A stretch of DNA of 64,000 bases from Cochlodiniinecator piscidefendens (GTDB taxonomy: Bacteria; Pseudomonadota; Alphaproteobacteria; Rhodobacterales; Rhodobacteraceae), in contig NZ_JAAOIE010000002.1 of NCBI RefSeq assembly GCF_011326755.1, forward strand, positions 248,001 to 312,000, read 5' to 3'. This document shows, in pieces, positions 1-9,530 of the stretch. Positions within the stretch are counted from its first letter, which is position 1, and each line of letters starts with the position of its first letter. Position numbers and translations under genes: made by a program. A model generated the notes under the pieces. That model was not told the origin of the DNA. It was given only the letters and a program-made list of their open reading frames with translations, and did not search any database.

Positions 1-371
1 CTGCAGCGGTCAATTCATATCAACGTGCTGTCAACTTAGCGCCGCGTCACCCGCTGCTATTGGCAGGTTTAGGTCGAGCATTGGTTGCCCAAAATACCGC
101 GGCTTCAAATCGGCGCGCGTTACAAGTATTAGAACAAGCCCGCGGGCGTGATACAACACAACCTCGCATGTTGCGCGATCTCGCTGTTGCCTATTCACGG
201 GATGGAAACAACGGCATGGCTTCGTTGGTAACAGCAGAACGCTATGCGCTGACGGGCCGATTGTCAGATGCGCTCACCCATGCACGCCGCGCAGAAGGCC
301 TATTGCCACGTGGTTCTACTGGGTGGAATCGTGCGATGGATGTGATAATAACGGCTGAAGCCGCTAATTAA
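1..371 (+). CDS. M48-family metalloprotease, C-terminal TPR part (partial)
   Basis: The reading frame is open from the first bases of the window to a TAA at 369-371, so this is the 3' end of a longer gene. The visible residues are helical and TPR-like, with repeated Ala/Leu/Arg pairs such as AVNLAPRHPLLLAGLGRAL and RMLRDLAVAYSRDG. This tail, directly ahead of a DsbA-like gene and ispG, fits the C-terminal TPR region of BepA-type periplasmic M48 zinc proteases, which handle outer-membrane protein quality control. The catalytic HExxH part lies outside the window, so the family call rests on the tail and on gene order. The next gene starts 12 bases later, suggesting an operon. Confidence 0.6.
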   Translation, partial: AAVNSYQRAVNLAPRHPLLLAGLGRALVAQNTAASNRRALQVLEQARGRDTTQPRMLRDLAVAYSRDGNNGMASLVTAERYALTGRLSDALTHARRAEGLLPRGSTGWNRAMDVIITAEAAN

Positions 372-382
372 CGGAGACTTAA

Positions 383-1135
383 ATGAAATTTCGCACCCTC
401 CTCACCGGAGCACTTCTTGCCACGACGGTAAGTTTTACGGCCTCAGCCTTTGAACTCGAAGCCATGACCGATGAGGAAAGAACTGCGTTTCAGGCTGAAA
501 TACGGGCATATTTGCTAGAAAACCCCGAAGTCATCATGGAAGCGGTTGCAGTTCTAGAGCAACGTCAAGCAGACAGCCAATCGCAAAACGACGCGACATT
601 GCTGCAAGTCAATGCGGATGCGATCTTTGATGATGGGTTTTCCTATATTGGCGGGAATCCTGAGGGCGACATCACGCTTGTTGAATTTCTGGACTATCGT
701 TGCGGATACTGTCGGCGCGCCCATCCAGAAGTGTCAGAGCTGGTCGCAAGCGATGGAAACATCCGTTTGATCATCAAAGAATACCCAATTTTGGGAGAAC
801 AGTCTGTTCTAGCCTCTCGTTTCACGGTCGCGGTTAAACAACTTGCTGGAGATGAGGCTTATAAACGTGCGAGCGATGCCATCATGGAAATGCGTGGTGA
901 CGTCTCCGAAACCTTCCTCAGCACGCTCGCCGTTGAGCTTGGCTTAGAAACGACAGCCGTTTTTGACCGGATGGAAAGTGACGAAGTGACCGCAGTTCTA
1001 CAGGAAACCCGCGCATTAGCGCAGCGTCTCCAAATCAGCGGTACGCCAAGCTTCATAATGGAAGATGAAATGCTTCGTGGATACCTGCCGCTAGAGGCGA
1101 TGCGCCAGTTGGTTGAACAACAACGCGAAGGTTGA
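383..1135 (+). CDS. DsbA-family periplasmic thiol-disulfide oxidoreductase
   Basis: The 250-residue protein begins with a clear signal peptide (residues 1 to about 22, hydrophobic core LLTGALLATTVSF). It then has a short helical stretch and a thioredoxin-fold domain with the redox motif CGYC at 107-110 and the cis-proline loop GTPSF (Pro222). This matches the DsbA/Com1-like family of periplasmic oxidoreductases or isomerases that act on disulfides in exported proteins. An ATG at 383 follows a GGAGA ribosome site. It is probably cotranscribed with the protease gene 12 bases upstream, which makes sense as an envelope-quality-control pair. A strong terminator follows. Whether it oxidises or isomerises disulfides cannot be told from the sequence. 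Confidence 0.88.
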   Translation: MKFRTLLTGALLATTVSFTASAFELEAMTDEERTAFQAEIRAYLLENPEVIMEAVAVLEQRQADSQSQNDATLLQVNADAIFDDGFSYIGGNPEGDITLVEFLDYRCGYCRRAHPEVSELVASDGNIRLIIKEYPILGEQSVLASRFTVAVKQLAGDEAYKRASDAIMEMRGDVSETFLSTLAVELGLETTAVFDRMESDEVTAVLQETRALAQRLQISGTPSFIMEDEMLRGYLPLEAMRQLVEQQREG

Positions 1136-1150
1136 TTTCATTCTTACCAG

Positions 1151-1180
1151 AAAAAGAGGCCGCGCTCAGCGCGGCCTTTA
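1151..1180. terminator. Bidirectional intrinsic terminator between dsbA-like gene and ispG
   Basis: A 10-bp GC-rich perfect inverted repeat (1157-1166 with 1168-1177, core GGCCGCGC) has an A-run on its left and a T-run on its right. It can therefore terminate the two convergent genes from either side. The ispG stop codon begins at 1182. Confidence 0.85.
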
Positions 1181-1181
1181 T

Positions 1182-2291
1182 TCATTCTGCAGCATCTAAC
1201 TTCGCCGCGTGATTTTCGACTTGTTCGACGATGTGATCAACCATCTGATCGTTAGACATCTTATGGCTTTGCTTACCTGCCAAATAAACCATTCCAGATC
1301 CAGCACCACCGCCGGTAAAACCCACATCGGTCATCAACGCCTCACCAGGGCCATTAACAACGCATCCGATGATCGACAGGCTCATTGGGGTTTTGATATG
1401 CTCTAACCGCTTTTCCAATGCCTCGACTGTCTTAATCACATCAAACCCCTGCCGCGCACATGATGGGCAGGAAATGATATTTACCCCGCGGTGGCGAAGC
1501 CCGAGAGATTTCAAAATATCATAACCAACTTTGACTTCTTGAACGGGATCAGCCGACAGACTGACGCGGATTGTATCTCCTATGCCCATCCACAACAGGT
1601 TCCCTAGCCCAATCGCAGATTTGATAGTTCCGGACATCAGGCCACCTGCTTCGGTAATACCAAGATGAATTGGTGCATCCGTCGCATCAGCAAGCGCTTG
1701 ATACGCCGCAGCAGACATGAAGACATCCGATGCTTTCACGGAAATCTTAAATTCGTGGAAATCATTATCCTGCAGGATTTTGATGTGATCCAGACCACTC
1801 TCGACCATCGCGTCGGGGCATGGTTCGCCATATTTATCCAGCAGATGTTTTTCCAAAGATCCAGCGTTCACACCAACACGGATGGAACAGCCATGATCTT
1901 TGGCCGCTTTGATCACTTCCTTGACACGCCGTTCGTCCCCAATGTTACCCGGGTTGATCCGCAAACAGGCCGCGCCTGCTTCTGCTGCTTCAATCGCGCG
2001 TTTGTAGTGAAAGTGAATATCGGCGACGATCGGCACCGGGCTTTCTTTTACAATCTCTTTGAGAGCAGCGGTCGATTCAGCATCTGGCGTTGAAACGCGA
2101 ATAATGTCAGCACCCGCATCAGCACATTCCAGTACCTGCTTAATGGTCGCGGACGCATCAGAGGTGATTGTATTGGTCATGGTCTGGACCGAAATCGGCG
2201 CATCCCCCCCAACCGGCACTGATCCAACATGAATTTTGCGGGATTCACGGCGGTAGATATTGCGCCATGGGCGGACATGATTCAGCGACAT
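1182..2291 (-). CDS. ispG: 4-hydroxy-3-methylbut-2-en-1-yl diphosphate synthase (flavodoxin)
   Basis: This 369-residue protein is full length for bacterial IspG (GcpE), which converts MEcPP to HMBPP in the MEP isoprenoid pathway using a [4Fe-4S] cluster and reduced flavodoxin. The TIM-barrel part starts with [14 protein letters not shown]. The cluster cysteines are visible as CPSC (275 and 278) and Cys310 in [12 protein letters not shown], which also supplies the conserved glutamate. It lies downstream of the RodZ-like gene on the same strand with about 100 bases between them. Confidence 0.97.
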   Translation of the reverse strand: MSLNHVRPWRNIYRRESRKIHVGSVPVGGDAPISVQTMTNTITSDASATIKQVLECADAGADIIRVSTPDAESTAALKEIVKESPVPIVADIHFHYKRAIEAAEAGAACLRINPGNIGDERRVKEVIKAAKDHGCSIRVGVNAGSLEKHLLDKYGEPCPDAMVESGLDHIKILQDNDFHEFKISVKASDVFMSAAAYQALADATDAPIHLGITEAGGLMSGTIKSAIGLGNLLWMGIGDTIRVSLSADPVQEVKVGYDILKSLGLRHRGVNIISCPSCARQGFDVIKTVEALEKRLEHIKTPMSLSIIGCVVNGPGEALMTDVGFTGGGAGSGMVYLAGKQSHKMSNDQMVDHIVEQVENHAAKLDAAE

Positions 2292-2394
2292 AGGGATACT
2301 CCGGCGTCATCCAAGTTTGCTAACGCCTACATATGTGATGATACCCCAAAGCACAACGGGCCGCGCCATCACACTCTCATACAAGGATAGGAAT

Positions 2395-3573
2395 TTACTG
2401 ATCTAAGACGTTAAGTTCAGCAACCATCCGGGCCAAGTCGCCATCCGCAGCTATATCAGCAACTGTGTAATTTTCAGTCAAAGAAGCAACTGAAAGCTCA
2501 ACACCTGAGGTAACCGATCCTGCGGTGCCAGCTGGGCCATAATGCTCCCCGTTCACCGCGAAATAAATCGCACCGGATTCGCCAGCACGCAATGTTGCAG
2601 CCTCTTCCGTTTGAGGAAGAATAAACTCTTCGCCCGCATCCATGACCTTTTCAAAGATCACGGTGCCGCTCGCGCTGCGCACCCGCACCCAAGATGGACG
2701 AACCGCAACCATTACGACTTCTGGCACCGGCTCTTCAACAACTTGAATGAGCGTCTCAGCAATAAGGCTGTCCAAGCTATTTGGCGCGGCAGTTGCAATG
2801 ATTGTTGGTGCCGGTGAATTAAACGTACCAACTGTGCGCGGATCAACCGCAGCGATTGGTCCATCACGTGCAACTAAAACCGGTATGCTGAGCGCCTCGG
2901 GGCGGTACAGACGTTCAAGCGCATCTGAGCGCTCAGTCGTATTTTCAGCAAATTGACGGGTGGCATCAGAGGCTTCCAAAGGATCCAGACGCGCAGTCAG
3001 AATAGGCTCAGCCTCAACTTCGGTCACTTGGACGCGCTGAACTTCTTGTAAAACGCTCCAGCCGCCATAACCAATTAAACCGACAAGCCCTAGCAAAACG
3101 GCAACCGACCCCAGAGCACCCGGTTCAATTTGTGAAATAAAGCTTTCTTTCGGGGGAACAAAATTTGCATTCAGACCCGTGAATGGATCACCTGATTGCT
3201 GATCTTGTGTTGGACGGGAGACAGGCGTGATAACGGACGAACCAACAGAAAGCCCATGTGCCGTTTCAAATCCGCTTTCGGCACAGAAACTTGCAAAAGT
3301 TTCATCGCAATCAAGTCCGAGATAGCGCGCATAAGACCGCACATATCCGGCGATAAAACCAGGCGTATCGAATGCAGATGGGTCACAATTTTCAATGGCG
3401 GCAATATAGCTGGCTTTAATTCTGAGATCCCGCTGAACATCAAGCAAAGATTTTCCCAACGTTGCGCGTTCACCGCGCATGACGTCACCTAACCTCAACT
3501 CAAAATCATCAAAGCCTTTTAGTTCAGGTACTTCTTCTGAACTTTGGTCTTTACCCCAAAACCGCCTAATCAT
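2395..3573 (-). CDS. RodZ-like membrane protein with N-terminal helix-turn-helix
   Basis: The 392-residue protein has a Cro/RodZ-type HTH at about residues 29-95 (GERATLGKSLLDVQRDLRIK and TPGFIAGYVRSYARYLGLD). A Pro/Ser linker, one membrane helix at about 153-176 and a periplasmic C-terminal DUF4115-like domain at about 290-370 (SWVRVRSASGTVIFEKVMDAG) follow. This is the RodZ architecture; RodZ links MreB filaments to the cell-wall elongation machinery. The gene sits directly upstream of ispG, a very common bacterial pairing. The mre operon lies about 55 kb away in this window. Start at the ATG, rc of 3571-3573; an internal start at about residue 32 is less likely because the N-terminal tail is usual in this group. 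Confidence 0.82.
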   Translation of the reverse strand: MIRRFWGKDQSSEEVPELKGFDDFELRLGDVMRGERATLGKSLLDVQRDLRIKASYIAAIENCDPSAFDTPGFIAGYVRSYARYLGLDCDETFASFCAESGFETAHGLSVGSSVITPVSRPTQDQQSGDPFTGLNANFVPPKESFISQIEPGALGSVAVLLGLVGLIGYGGWSVLQEVQRVQVTEVEAEPILTARLDPLEASDATRQFAENTTERSDALERLYRPEALSIPVLVARDGPIAAVDPRTVGTFNSPAPTIIATAAPNSLDSLIAETLIQVVEEPVPEVVMVAVRPSWVRVRSASGTVIFEKVMDAGEEFILPQTEEAATLRAGESGAIYFAVNGEHYGPAGTAGSVTSGVELSVASLTENYTVADIAADGDLARMVAELNVLDQ

Positions 3574-3687
3574 TCGCCCTGCCCTCGACGTGTTAGCGTG
3601 CCCTAAATATACCCGTGATTCCCTTTCACGGTTACAACTTAGGACTATATTAACACACTCACGGAATTATTGCACTCGATTACAGGG

Positions 3688-4911
3688 TTAACCGGCAAGA
3701 TCGGCGCGATTCAGCGCACAGTGCGACCAGAGCGAATCAAGAGCCTTTACCAAAGCGTCAATTTCCAACGGTCCGTGAACTGGCGACGGGGTAAAGCGCA
3801 AACGCTCAGTCCCACGCGGCACGGTTGGGTAATTGATCGGTTGCACGTAAATTCCGTAATCTTCGAGCAAACGGTCAGAGATCATTTTGCATTTTGTCGG
3901 ATTGCCAACATGTACAGGCACGATATGTGTGCCATGGTCGATAATTGGCAGGCCCAGCCCTTTAAGGCGGGTTTTCAAAATACGCGCTTGTAACTGATGT
4001 TGTTCGCGCAGAACTGTGTCGGTCTTTAGGTGACGCACAGATGCAGCGGCACCAGCAGCAACAGCAGGCGGCAATGATGTCGTAAAGATAAAGCCAGGTG
4101 CATAAGAGCGAATTGCATCAACCATTTTGGCGCTGGCTGCGATGTAGCCCCCCATTACGCCATAAGCTTTGGCCAGAGTTCCATTAATGATGTCGATACG
4201 ATCCATCAGCCCATCACGCTCTGCAACACCACCACCACGAGGGCCGTACATACCAACTGCGTGCACTTCGTCGATGTAGCTTAGCGCGCCAAATTCATCT
4301 GCCAGATCAAGTATCTCTTCGATCAGACCGAAGTCTCCATCCATAGAATAGATAGATTCAAACGCGATAACTTTAGGGGCTGCAGGGTCGAGCCCTTCCA
4401 AAACCTCACGCAGATGCGCAATGTCATTGTGGCGGAAAATATGTTTTTCACAGCGACCGTTGCGGATGCCATTGATCATCGACGCATGGTTCAACTCATC
4501 AGAGATCAGGATAAGCCCTGGAAACAACTTTGGTAGCGTCGAGAGCGTGGCATCGTTGGCAATATAAGCCGAAGTAAAGACGAGCGCCGCTTCTTTTTGG
4601 TGAAGATCAGCGAGTTCCGCTTCGAGTTCTTTATGATAAACGGTGGTGCCTGAGATATTGCGCGTCCCGCCAGAGCCCGCCCCTGCGGAATCTAACGCCT
4701 CGTGCATTGCCTCAAGCACAACGGGATGCTGGCCCATGCCGAGATAATCATTGCCACACCAAACAGATACAGGCTGTTCCTCGCCGTCAGGACGATTCCA
4801 GACAGCATTCGGAAACATGCCCCGTTTGCGTTCGATATCGATGAAAGTACGGTAACGCCCTTCTTCGTGCAGGCGTTCAAGGGCTACATCAAGTTTCGCC
4901 GTATAATCCAC
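3688..4911 (-). CDS. hemA: 5-aminolevulinate synthase (C4 pathway)
   Basis: ALAS condenses glycine and succinyl-CoA to 5-aminolevulinate, the first step of tetrapyrrole synthesis in alphaproteobacteria. The frame stays open to an ATG at 4962. The better start is the GTG at 4911, preceded by AGGAG eight bases upstream, giving [14 protein letters not shown] as the N-terminus and 407 residues, the usual length in Rhodobacter relatives. Visible motifs are [13 protein letters not shown], the PLP aspartate in [16 protein letters not shown] and the PLP lysine at residue 248 in GTLAKAYG. An FNR-like palindrome lies about 145 bases upstream, which would fit oxygen control of heme synthesis. Confidence 0.97.
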   Translation of the reverse strand: MDYTAKLDVALERLHEEGRYRTFIDIERKRGMFPNAVWNRPDGEEQPVSVWCGNDYLGMGQHPVVLEAMHEALDSAGAGSGGTRNISGTTVYHKELEAELADLHQKEAALVFTSAYIANDATLSTLPKLFPGLILISDELNHASMINGIRNGRCEKHIFRHNDIAHLREVLEGLDPAAPKVIAFESIYSMDGDFGLIEEILDLADEFGALSYIDEVHAVGMYGPRGGGVAERDGLMDRIDIINGTLAKAYGVMGGYIAASAKMVDAIRSYAPGFIFTTSLPPAVAAGAAASVRHLKTDTVLREQHQLQARILKTRLKGLGLPIIDHGTHIVPVHVGNPTKCKMISDRLLEDYGIYVQPINYPTVPRGTERLRFTPSPVHGPLEIDALVKALDSLWSHCALNRADLAG

Positions 4912-5053
4912 GGGCGCATCTCCTGCAATGGCACGACAGTACGACTGCCGATCAGCTTTCACGAGGCAAATGCCCCAAATTCACCCCAAATTGCAAGCCT
5001 TAGCTCACATTCAAAGTTTCAAAGAGCAATACCCATATCTTTTTTGGCGTTCT

Positions 5054-5067
5054 TTGATCTAGATCGT
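5054..5067. promoter_or_regulatory. Possible FNR/FnrL-type site upstream of hemA
   Basis: The sequence TTGATCTAGATCGT matches the FNR/FnrL consensus TTGAT-N4-ATCAA at 8 of 10 defined positions, with one perfect half-site. It lies about 143 bases ahead of the hemA GTG. hemA of Rhodobacter species is known to be under FnrL control. The imperfect second half and the distance keep this tentative. Confidence 0.3.
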
Positions 5068-5108
5068 TTTCCGCCGTTAAATCAGAGTCTAACGTCTTTG
5101 CGCTCTTA

Positions 5109-5726
5109 TTACGATCCCGAATCCGACACGACAATGATACAATCTGACACGGGTGCTTCTTCCTCGTCATTATCAGCCATTGCCACAACAGCAGCTTCAC
5201 AGGCATTTAACGCCTCGTCTTCGGCATTTTCACCTATATGTATTGCGTATTGGCCTGTTTCAGGTGAGGCGGCAAAGGCCTTTTCATCGCGAACACGGCG
5301 ATACTCATCGCGAAATGCAATCGTTCCAGCTTGGCTCAGTTGTAAAACCTGCCCCTCTTCCCAACGGCGTGGAGTGATGATTGCAGCTATTTCACAGGGC
5401 TGCTCTGCTTCACGTACGGCTTCACAAGCCTCTAACGCAAAATGCTCTGCGGCTTCGGTAGAGTGATGATTGGCCCCAGCGACTGTTCCTGCATGCAGCA
5501 TCCCATCACCGGGAGAAACAGCAATAGCACCATAATATTGTAATTGCGCGCCGACAGCCTCAAGCGTGGCTTTTTCTGCTTCTGACAAAAAAGACACATC
5601 TAAAACGGTAACATCCCCACCAGTATGGGAAAACAGGGCGCGCCGCGCCTCTCGTTCGCTTACGGGTTCCGCCAAAACTGGACTTGCAATCGCGACAAAC
5701 AGAATCGCTGAAATGGTGGCTTTCAT
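5109..5726 (-). CDS. Secreted protein of unknown function, upstream of hemA
   Basis: I do not recognise a characterised family. The 205-residue protein has a clear signal peptide (residues 1-19, ending PVLAEP). The mature part is acidic with three cysteines (in EACEA, QPCEI and NACEAA) plus SDCII near the end. Two similar segments each contain a 'hexxCEA'-like pattern (HFALEACEAVREAEQPC and ALNACEAAVVAMADN), which could be an internal repeat with paired disulfides. It is upstream of hemA on the same strand with about 200 bases between them, so separate transcription is likely. Periplasmic location is inferred from the signal peptide only. Confidence 0.65.
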   Translation of the reverse strand: MKATISAILFVAIASPVLAEPVSEREARRALFSHTGGDVTVLDVSFLSEAEKATLEAVGAQLQYYGAIAVSPGDGMLHAGTVAGANHHSTEAAEHFALEACEAVREAEQPCEIAAIITPRRWEEGQVLQLSQAGTIAFRDEYRRVRDEKAFAASPETGQYAIHIGENAEDEALNACEAAVVAMADNDEEEAPVSDCIIVVSDSGS

Positions 5727-5852
5727 CTTGTCCTCACATTTTACTCAGCCCTTACTTTACTCATAAGCGTTTTTCGTTACCAGTGGGCACTGGACACTCG
5801 GCAAGACAATGCTAGGCTCGCGCCAATTCCACCGATTTACAGGAGCCTTGGG

Positions 5853-7226
5853 ATGTCACTTGACCCCGTTCTCGCCCATATTGACGACAACATCGACGCC
5901 GCCACAGACCGCTTGCTTGATTTGTTGCGCATTCAGTCTATTTCGACAGATCCTGCCTATAAGGACGATTGCGACAAAGCTGCCAATTGGCTGGTCGATG
6001 ATTTGAAGTCACTTGGCTTTGATGCCACCAAACGACCTACGCCAGGCCATCCGATGGTTGTTGCACACGGCGAAGGCGAAGGCCCACACGTCATGTTCTA
6101 CGGTCATTATGATGTGCAGCCTGTTGATCCGCTCGATCTCTGGGACAATCCGCCTTTCGAACCCGCTATAGAAGATACAGCCAAAGGTAAGGTCATTCGT
6201 GGTCGTGGATCATCTGATGACAAAGGCCAGTTGATGACATTTGTAGAGGCTTGCCGGTCGTGGATTGCTATTCACGGAAGCCTACCAACAAAAATCAGCT
6301 TTTTCTTTGAGGGTGAAGAAGAATCAGGATCACCATCACTTGTCCCGTTCATGAAAGAAAATGCAGAAGAGCTGAAATCTGACATTGCATTAATCTGTGA
6401 CACTGGCCTTTTCGATAGCCGTGTTCCAGCGATTATGACCAGCCTGCGTGGCTTATTGGGCGAAGAGCTAACGATCACAGCAGCAAACAAAGACCTGCAT
6501 TCCGGCATGTTTGGTGGCGCCGCCATGAACCCTGCCCGCGTATTAGCTAAGATCATTGCAGAACTGCACGATGAAGATGGGCGCGTTACTGTTCCTGATT
6601 TTTATGAAGGCGTTCCTGAGATGTCCAATGCGATCCTCGCTCAATGGGACGGGCTTGGGTTTGACCACAAAGCATTCCTTGGTGAAGTCGGCCTATCAGA
6701 ACTCGCAGGCGAACGTGGCCGCAGCGCGCTTGAGATGATCTGGTCCCGGCCAACTTGCGAAGTAAATGGCATGATTTCCGGCTATACCGGGGACGGTTTC
6801 AAAACAGTTCTTCCATCACAGGCCAGCGCAAAGATCAGTTTCCGACTTGTTGGTACGCAAGATCCGCATGCTATTCGCAAAAATTTCCGGGCGATGGTCC
6901 AATCCATGTTGCCAGCAGACTGCACCGTTGAATTCAAAGATCACTCGGCGTCCGGCGGCAACCAAATGTCCACTGATCACCCCGCATTCGCCAAAGCACG
7001 TGCTGCATTGTCAGATGAATGGGCCGATCCTGCGGCTTATACAGGCTGTGGAGGCTCGATCCCAATTGCCGGGCATTTCAAATCCATTCTGGATACGGAT
7101 GCGATGCTGATTGGCTTTGGCAAAGACGACGATCAAATCCACTCCCCCAACGAAAAATACGACCTTGAAAGTTTCCACAAAGGAATCCGCAGCTGGGCCC
7201 GTATTTTACACGCTTTAAGCAAATAG
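5853..7226 (+). CDS. M20-family zinc dipeptidase
   Basis: The 457-residue protein is a cytoplasmic M20/M28-type metallopeptidase of the dipeptidase (CNDP-like) branch. Seen motifs are YGHYDVQP (first zinc His and catalytic Asp), RGSSDDKGQ (bridging Asp), EGEEESGS (catalytic Glu pair) and the C-terminal DDDQIHSPNE histidine. The dimerisation insert sits in the middle (about 185-310). The ATG at 5853 follows AGGAG at good spacing. It most likely hydrolyses dipeptides or a related amide; the substrate is unknown. A double hairpin follows the stop. Confidence 0.88.
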   Translation: MSLDPVLAHIDDNIDAATDRLLDLLRIQSISTDPAYKDDCDKAANWLVDDLKSLGFDATKRPTPGHPMVVAHGEGEGPHVMFYGHYDVQPVDPLDLWDNPPFEPAIEDTAKGKVIRGRGSSDDKGQLMTFVEACRSWIAIHGSLPTKISFFFEGEEESGSPSLVPFMKENAEELKSDIALICDTGLFDSRVPAIMTSLRGLLGEELTITAANKDLHSGMFGGAAMNPARVLAKIIAELHDEDGRVTVPDFYEGVPEMSNAILAQWDGLGFDHKAFLGEVGLSELAGERGRSALEMIWSRPTCEVNGMISGYTGDGFKTVLPSQASAKISFRLVGTQDPHAIRKNFRAMVQSMLPADCTVEFKDHSASGGNQMSTDHPAFAKARAALSDEWADPAAYTGCGGSIPIAGHFKSILDTDAMLIGFGKDDDQIHSPNEKYDLESFHKGIRSWARILHALSK

Positions 7227-7243
7227 CGCTAACACCGTAGAAG

Positions 7244-7278
7244 CTCCCGCAAATTGCGGGAGTTTCCTTTCGGAAACT
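7244..7278 (+). terminator. Terminator hairpins after the M20 peptidase gene
   Basis: A 9-bp perfect stem CTCCCGCAA/TTGCGGGAG (7244-7252 with 7254-7262) is followed at once by a second small stem (GTTTCC/GGAAAC) and T-rich sequence. It separates the peptidase gene from the GST gene. Confidence 0.65.
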
Positions 7279-7362
7279 TCGTCTCTGAAAAAGAAAACGT
7301 CGTTTTATTGAGAGATAGACAGAGCAGTATTTTGCATTGTGGGCCATCGAATAGGGGCCCAC

Positions 7363-8070
7363 ATGTTTTGCTTACACTATGCACCAGACAATGCGTCGAT
7401 GATTATTCGCCTCACTCTAGAAGAGTTGAAGGTGCCGTACCGCTGTGCCCTCGTTGATCGGAAGGCAAACGCCCAAAGAGCCGAACATTACACAAGCCTC
7501 AATCCGCGCGGGCTGATCCCTGTCTTGGAAACCCCCGATGGTGCAATCTTTGAAACCGCCGCAATTTTGCTATGGCTTTCGGAACAACATAACGCCATGG
7601 CCCCTGCCCCAAATTCACCTGAGCGTGGCACGTTTTTAAAATGGCTCATCTATGTTTCCAACGGGCTTCATACGGATTTACGACAGCTGTTTTATCCCAA
7701 CCAATACGTCGGTTCAGAGCAAAGCCTCCAGGACCAGTTTTTTGAGATCACGTCAGCTCGTGTCATCGAAAACCTCACACATCTCGAAGACCTCAGCACG
7801 CAAGGCCATAGTTGGTTTAACGCGCCCCTCTCGAACGGATCGCCGAGTATTTTTGATTATTACGTCGCCCTGTGCTTGAGGTGGCTTGCTTTATACCCGC
7901 AAAACCGTGCGGGCTGGTTTGACCTTCGCAATTTTCCAAACCTATTCGCATTCGCGCAACGGTTGGAACAGCATCCAACTGCGGTAACAGCTTGCGCGGC
8001 AGAGGGCTTGGGCTCGACCCCATTCTCGGCCCCTAGCTACGCCACCCCTAAAGAAGGTTCCGCGACATGA
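7363..8070 (+). CDS. Glutathione S-transferase family protein
   Basis: The frame opens at 7339, but the ATG at 7363 has AGGGG six bases upstream and begins exactly at the first strand of the GST fold (MFCLHYAPDN), so I place the start there (235 residues). The N-terminal thioredoxin-like domain shows SLNPRGLIPVLETPDG (the cis-Pro loop) and IFETAAILLWLSE (glutathione gamma-Glu contact region). The C-terminal part is the all-helical GST domain. The substrate is unknown. It is followed by sdaA after about 65 bases, with no obvious functional link. Confidence 0.83.
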   Translation: MFCLHYAPDNASMIIRLTLEELKVPYRCALVDRKANAQRAEHYTSLNPRGLIPVLETPDGAIFETAAILLWLSEQHNAMAPAPNSPERGTFLKWLIYVSNGLHTDLRQLFYPNQYVGSEQSLQDQFFEITSARVIENLTHLEDLSTQGHSWFNAPLSNGSPSIFDYYVALCLRWLALYPQNRAGWFDLRNFPNLFAFAQRLEQHPTAVTACAAEGLGSTPFSAPSYATPKEGSAT

Positions 8071-8136
8071 CACATTCATTCGCGTTCTTCTTCATCAAAA
8101 CACACTCACGCCTCGCCACCTGAAAGGTCGCCAATC

Positions 8137-9513
8137 ATGTTTCTTTCTGTTTTTGACATGTTCAAAGTGGGCGTTGGCCCATCTTCCTCCCACACGATGG
8201 GTCCAATGGTTGCCGGCGCTCGGTTTCTCGATCTTTTGCGGGAATCGCCCTTTCATGCTGCTGGGCTAAAGGGGTCATTGCATGGTTCTCTCGCCTTCAC
8301 TGGGGTCGGTCACGCAACCGACCGCGCTACGATCTTGGGCTTATGTGGTTTCTTACCCGACACATATGACGCCGCAAAAGCGGAAGAAGCGCTTGCTGCA
8401 ATCCGGGCCACAAAAACAGTTGAGCCTGAAGGCTTGGGCACATTGGCTTTTGACCCCGATAGCGATCTGATTTTCGATTATGGCCCCCCCTTGAAAGGCC
8501 ATGCCAACGGAATGATCTTGATGGCAACCGATGCGCAAGGCGACGTGATCTTGCAAGAAACTTATTATTCAATCGGCGGCGGGTTTGTTCTATCCGAAAA
8601 GGAAATGAACACCGAAGCAACAACAGACGACAACGCATCAGAATACCCGTATCCATTTGAAAGCGCGAATATGATGCTTGAAATGGCCGCCAAAAGCGGG
8701 AAATCAATCGCTGAAATGAAGCGTGCAAACGAATTGGTACACCGCAGCCATGCGGAACTCGATTACGACATGGAACGTATTTGGCAGGTCATGAACGATT
8801 GCATCAATCGCGGCTTAGTCACCGATGGCATTTTACCAGGCGGTTTATCCGTGCGCCGTCGCGCCAAAAAGATCAACGATGCGCTAGAAGCTGAGCGCGG
8901 CGTCAATATTTCAGCGCCACACATCATCAACGATTGGATGAGCGTTTACGCCATGGCTGTGAACGAAGAAAATGCAGCAGGCGGTCAAGTTGTAACAGCA
9001 CCAACAAATGGTGCGGCAGGCGTTGTACCTGCCGTTATTCGCTACTGGTTGGATCATGTTCCCGGTGCCACACTCAGCCGCGTCGGAGAGTTTTTGCTAA
9101 CGGCCGCTGCGATTGGCGGATTGGTCAAGCACAATGCATCTATTTCCGGTGCAGAATGTGGTTGCCAAGCTGAGGTAGGTTCGGCTGCAGCAATGGCAGC
9201 GGCAGGACTGTGCGCTGTAATGGGCGGAACAGTCGAACAGGTCGAAAATGCCGCTGAAATCGCACTTGAGCATCATCTTGGCATGACATGCGATCCGGTT
9301 AAGGGACTCGTTCAGGTTCCTTGCATCGAGCGCAATGGATTGGGCGCAATCAAAGCAGTCTCTGCGGCCTCTCTTGCCCTACGTGGGGACGGTCAGCACT
9401 TTGTTCCACTAGACAGTGCAATTGAAACGATGCGTCAAACCGGCATGGATATGCATGAGAAGTATAAAGAGACCTCTCTTGGCGGATTGGCTGTAAATAT
9501 TCCGAACTGCTAA
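8137..9513 (+). CDS. sdaA: L-serine ammonia-lyase (iron-sulfur type, single chain)
   Basis: The 458-residue enzyme deaminates L-serine to pyruvate with a [4Fe-4S] cluster. The N-terminal beta domain starts FDMFKVGVGPSSSHTMGP. The catalytic alpha domain carries the cluster cysteines at 341/343 (ECGCQAE), 385 (GMTCDP) and 396 (VPCIERN). The last residue is Cys458, as in type 2 enzymes where the C-terminal cysteine acts as the fourth cluster ligand in the resting state. The ATG start is well placed. It is probably a separate unit, with a long imperfect hairpin after the stop. Confidence 0.97.
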   Translation: MFLSVFDMFKVGVGPSSSHTMGPMVAGARFLDLLRESPFHAAGLKGSLHGSLAFTGVGHATDRATILGLCGFLPDTYDAAKAEEALAAIRATKTVEPEGLGTLAFDPDSDLIFDYGPPLKGHANGMILMATDAQGDVILQETYYSIGGGFVLSEKEMNTEATTDDNASEYPYPFESANMMLEMAAKSGKSIAEMKRANELVHRSHAELDYDMERIWQVMNDCINRGLVTDGILPGGLSVRRRAKKINDALEAERGVNISAPHIINDWMSVYAMAVNEENAAGGQVVTAPTNGAAGVVPAVIRYWLDHVPGATLSRVGEFLLTAAAIGGLVKHNASISGAECGCQAEVGSAAAMAAAGLCAVMGGTVEQVENAAEIALEHHLGMTCDPVKGLVQVPCIERNGLGAIKAVSAASLALRGDGQHFVPLDSAIETMRQTGMDMHEKYKETSLGGLAVNIPNC

Positions 9514-9530
9514 ATTTAAGCTCTAATAAA

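Noticed and set aside
1665-2093. 142-codon plus-strand frame inside ispG
   Set aside because: Reverse-strand shadow of a conserved enzyme, with no ribosome site.
4912-4962. Longer hemA start at the ATG 4962
   Set aside because: GTG 4911 has the ribosome site and gives the family length; the extension has no such support.
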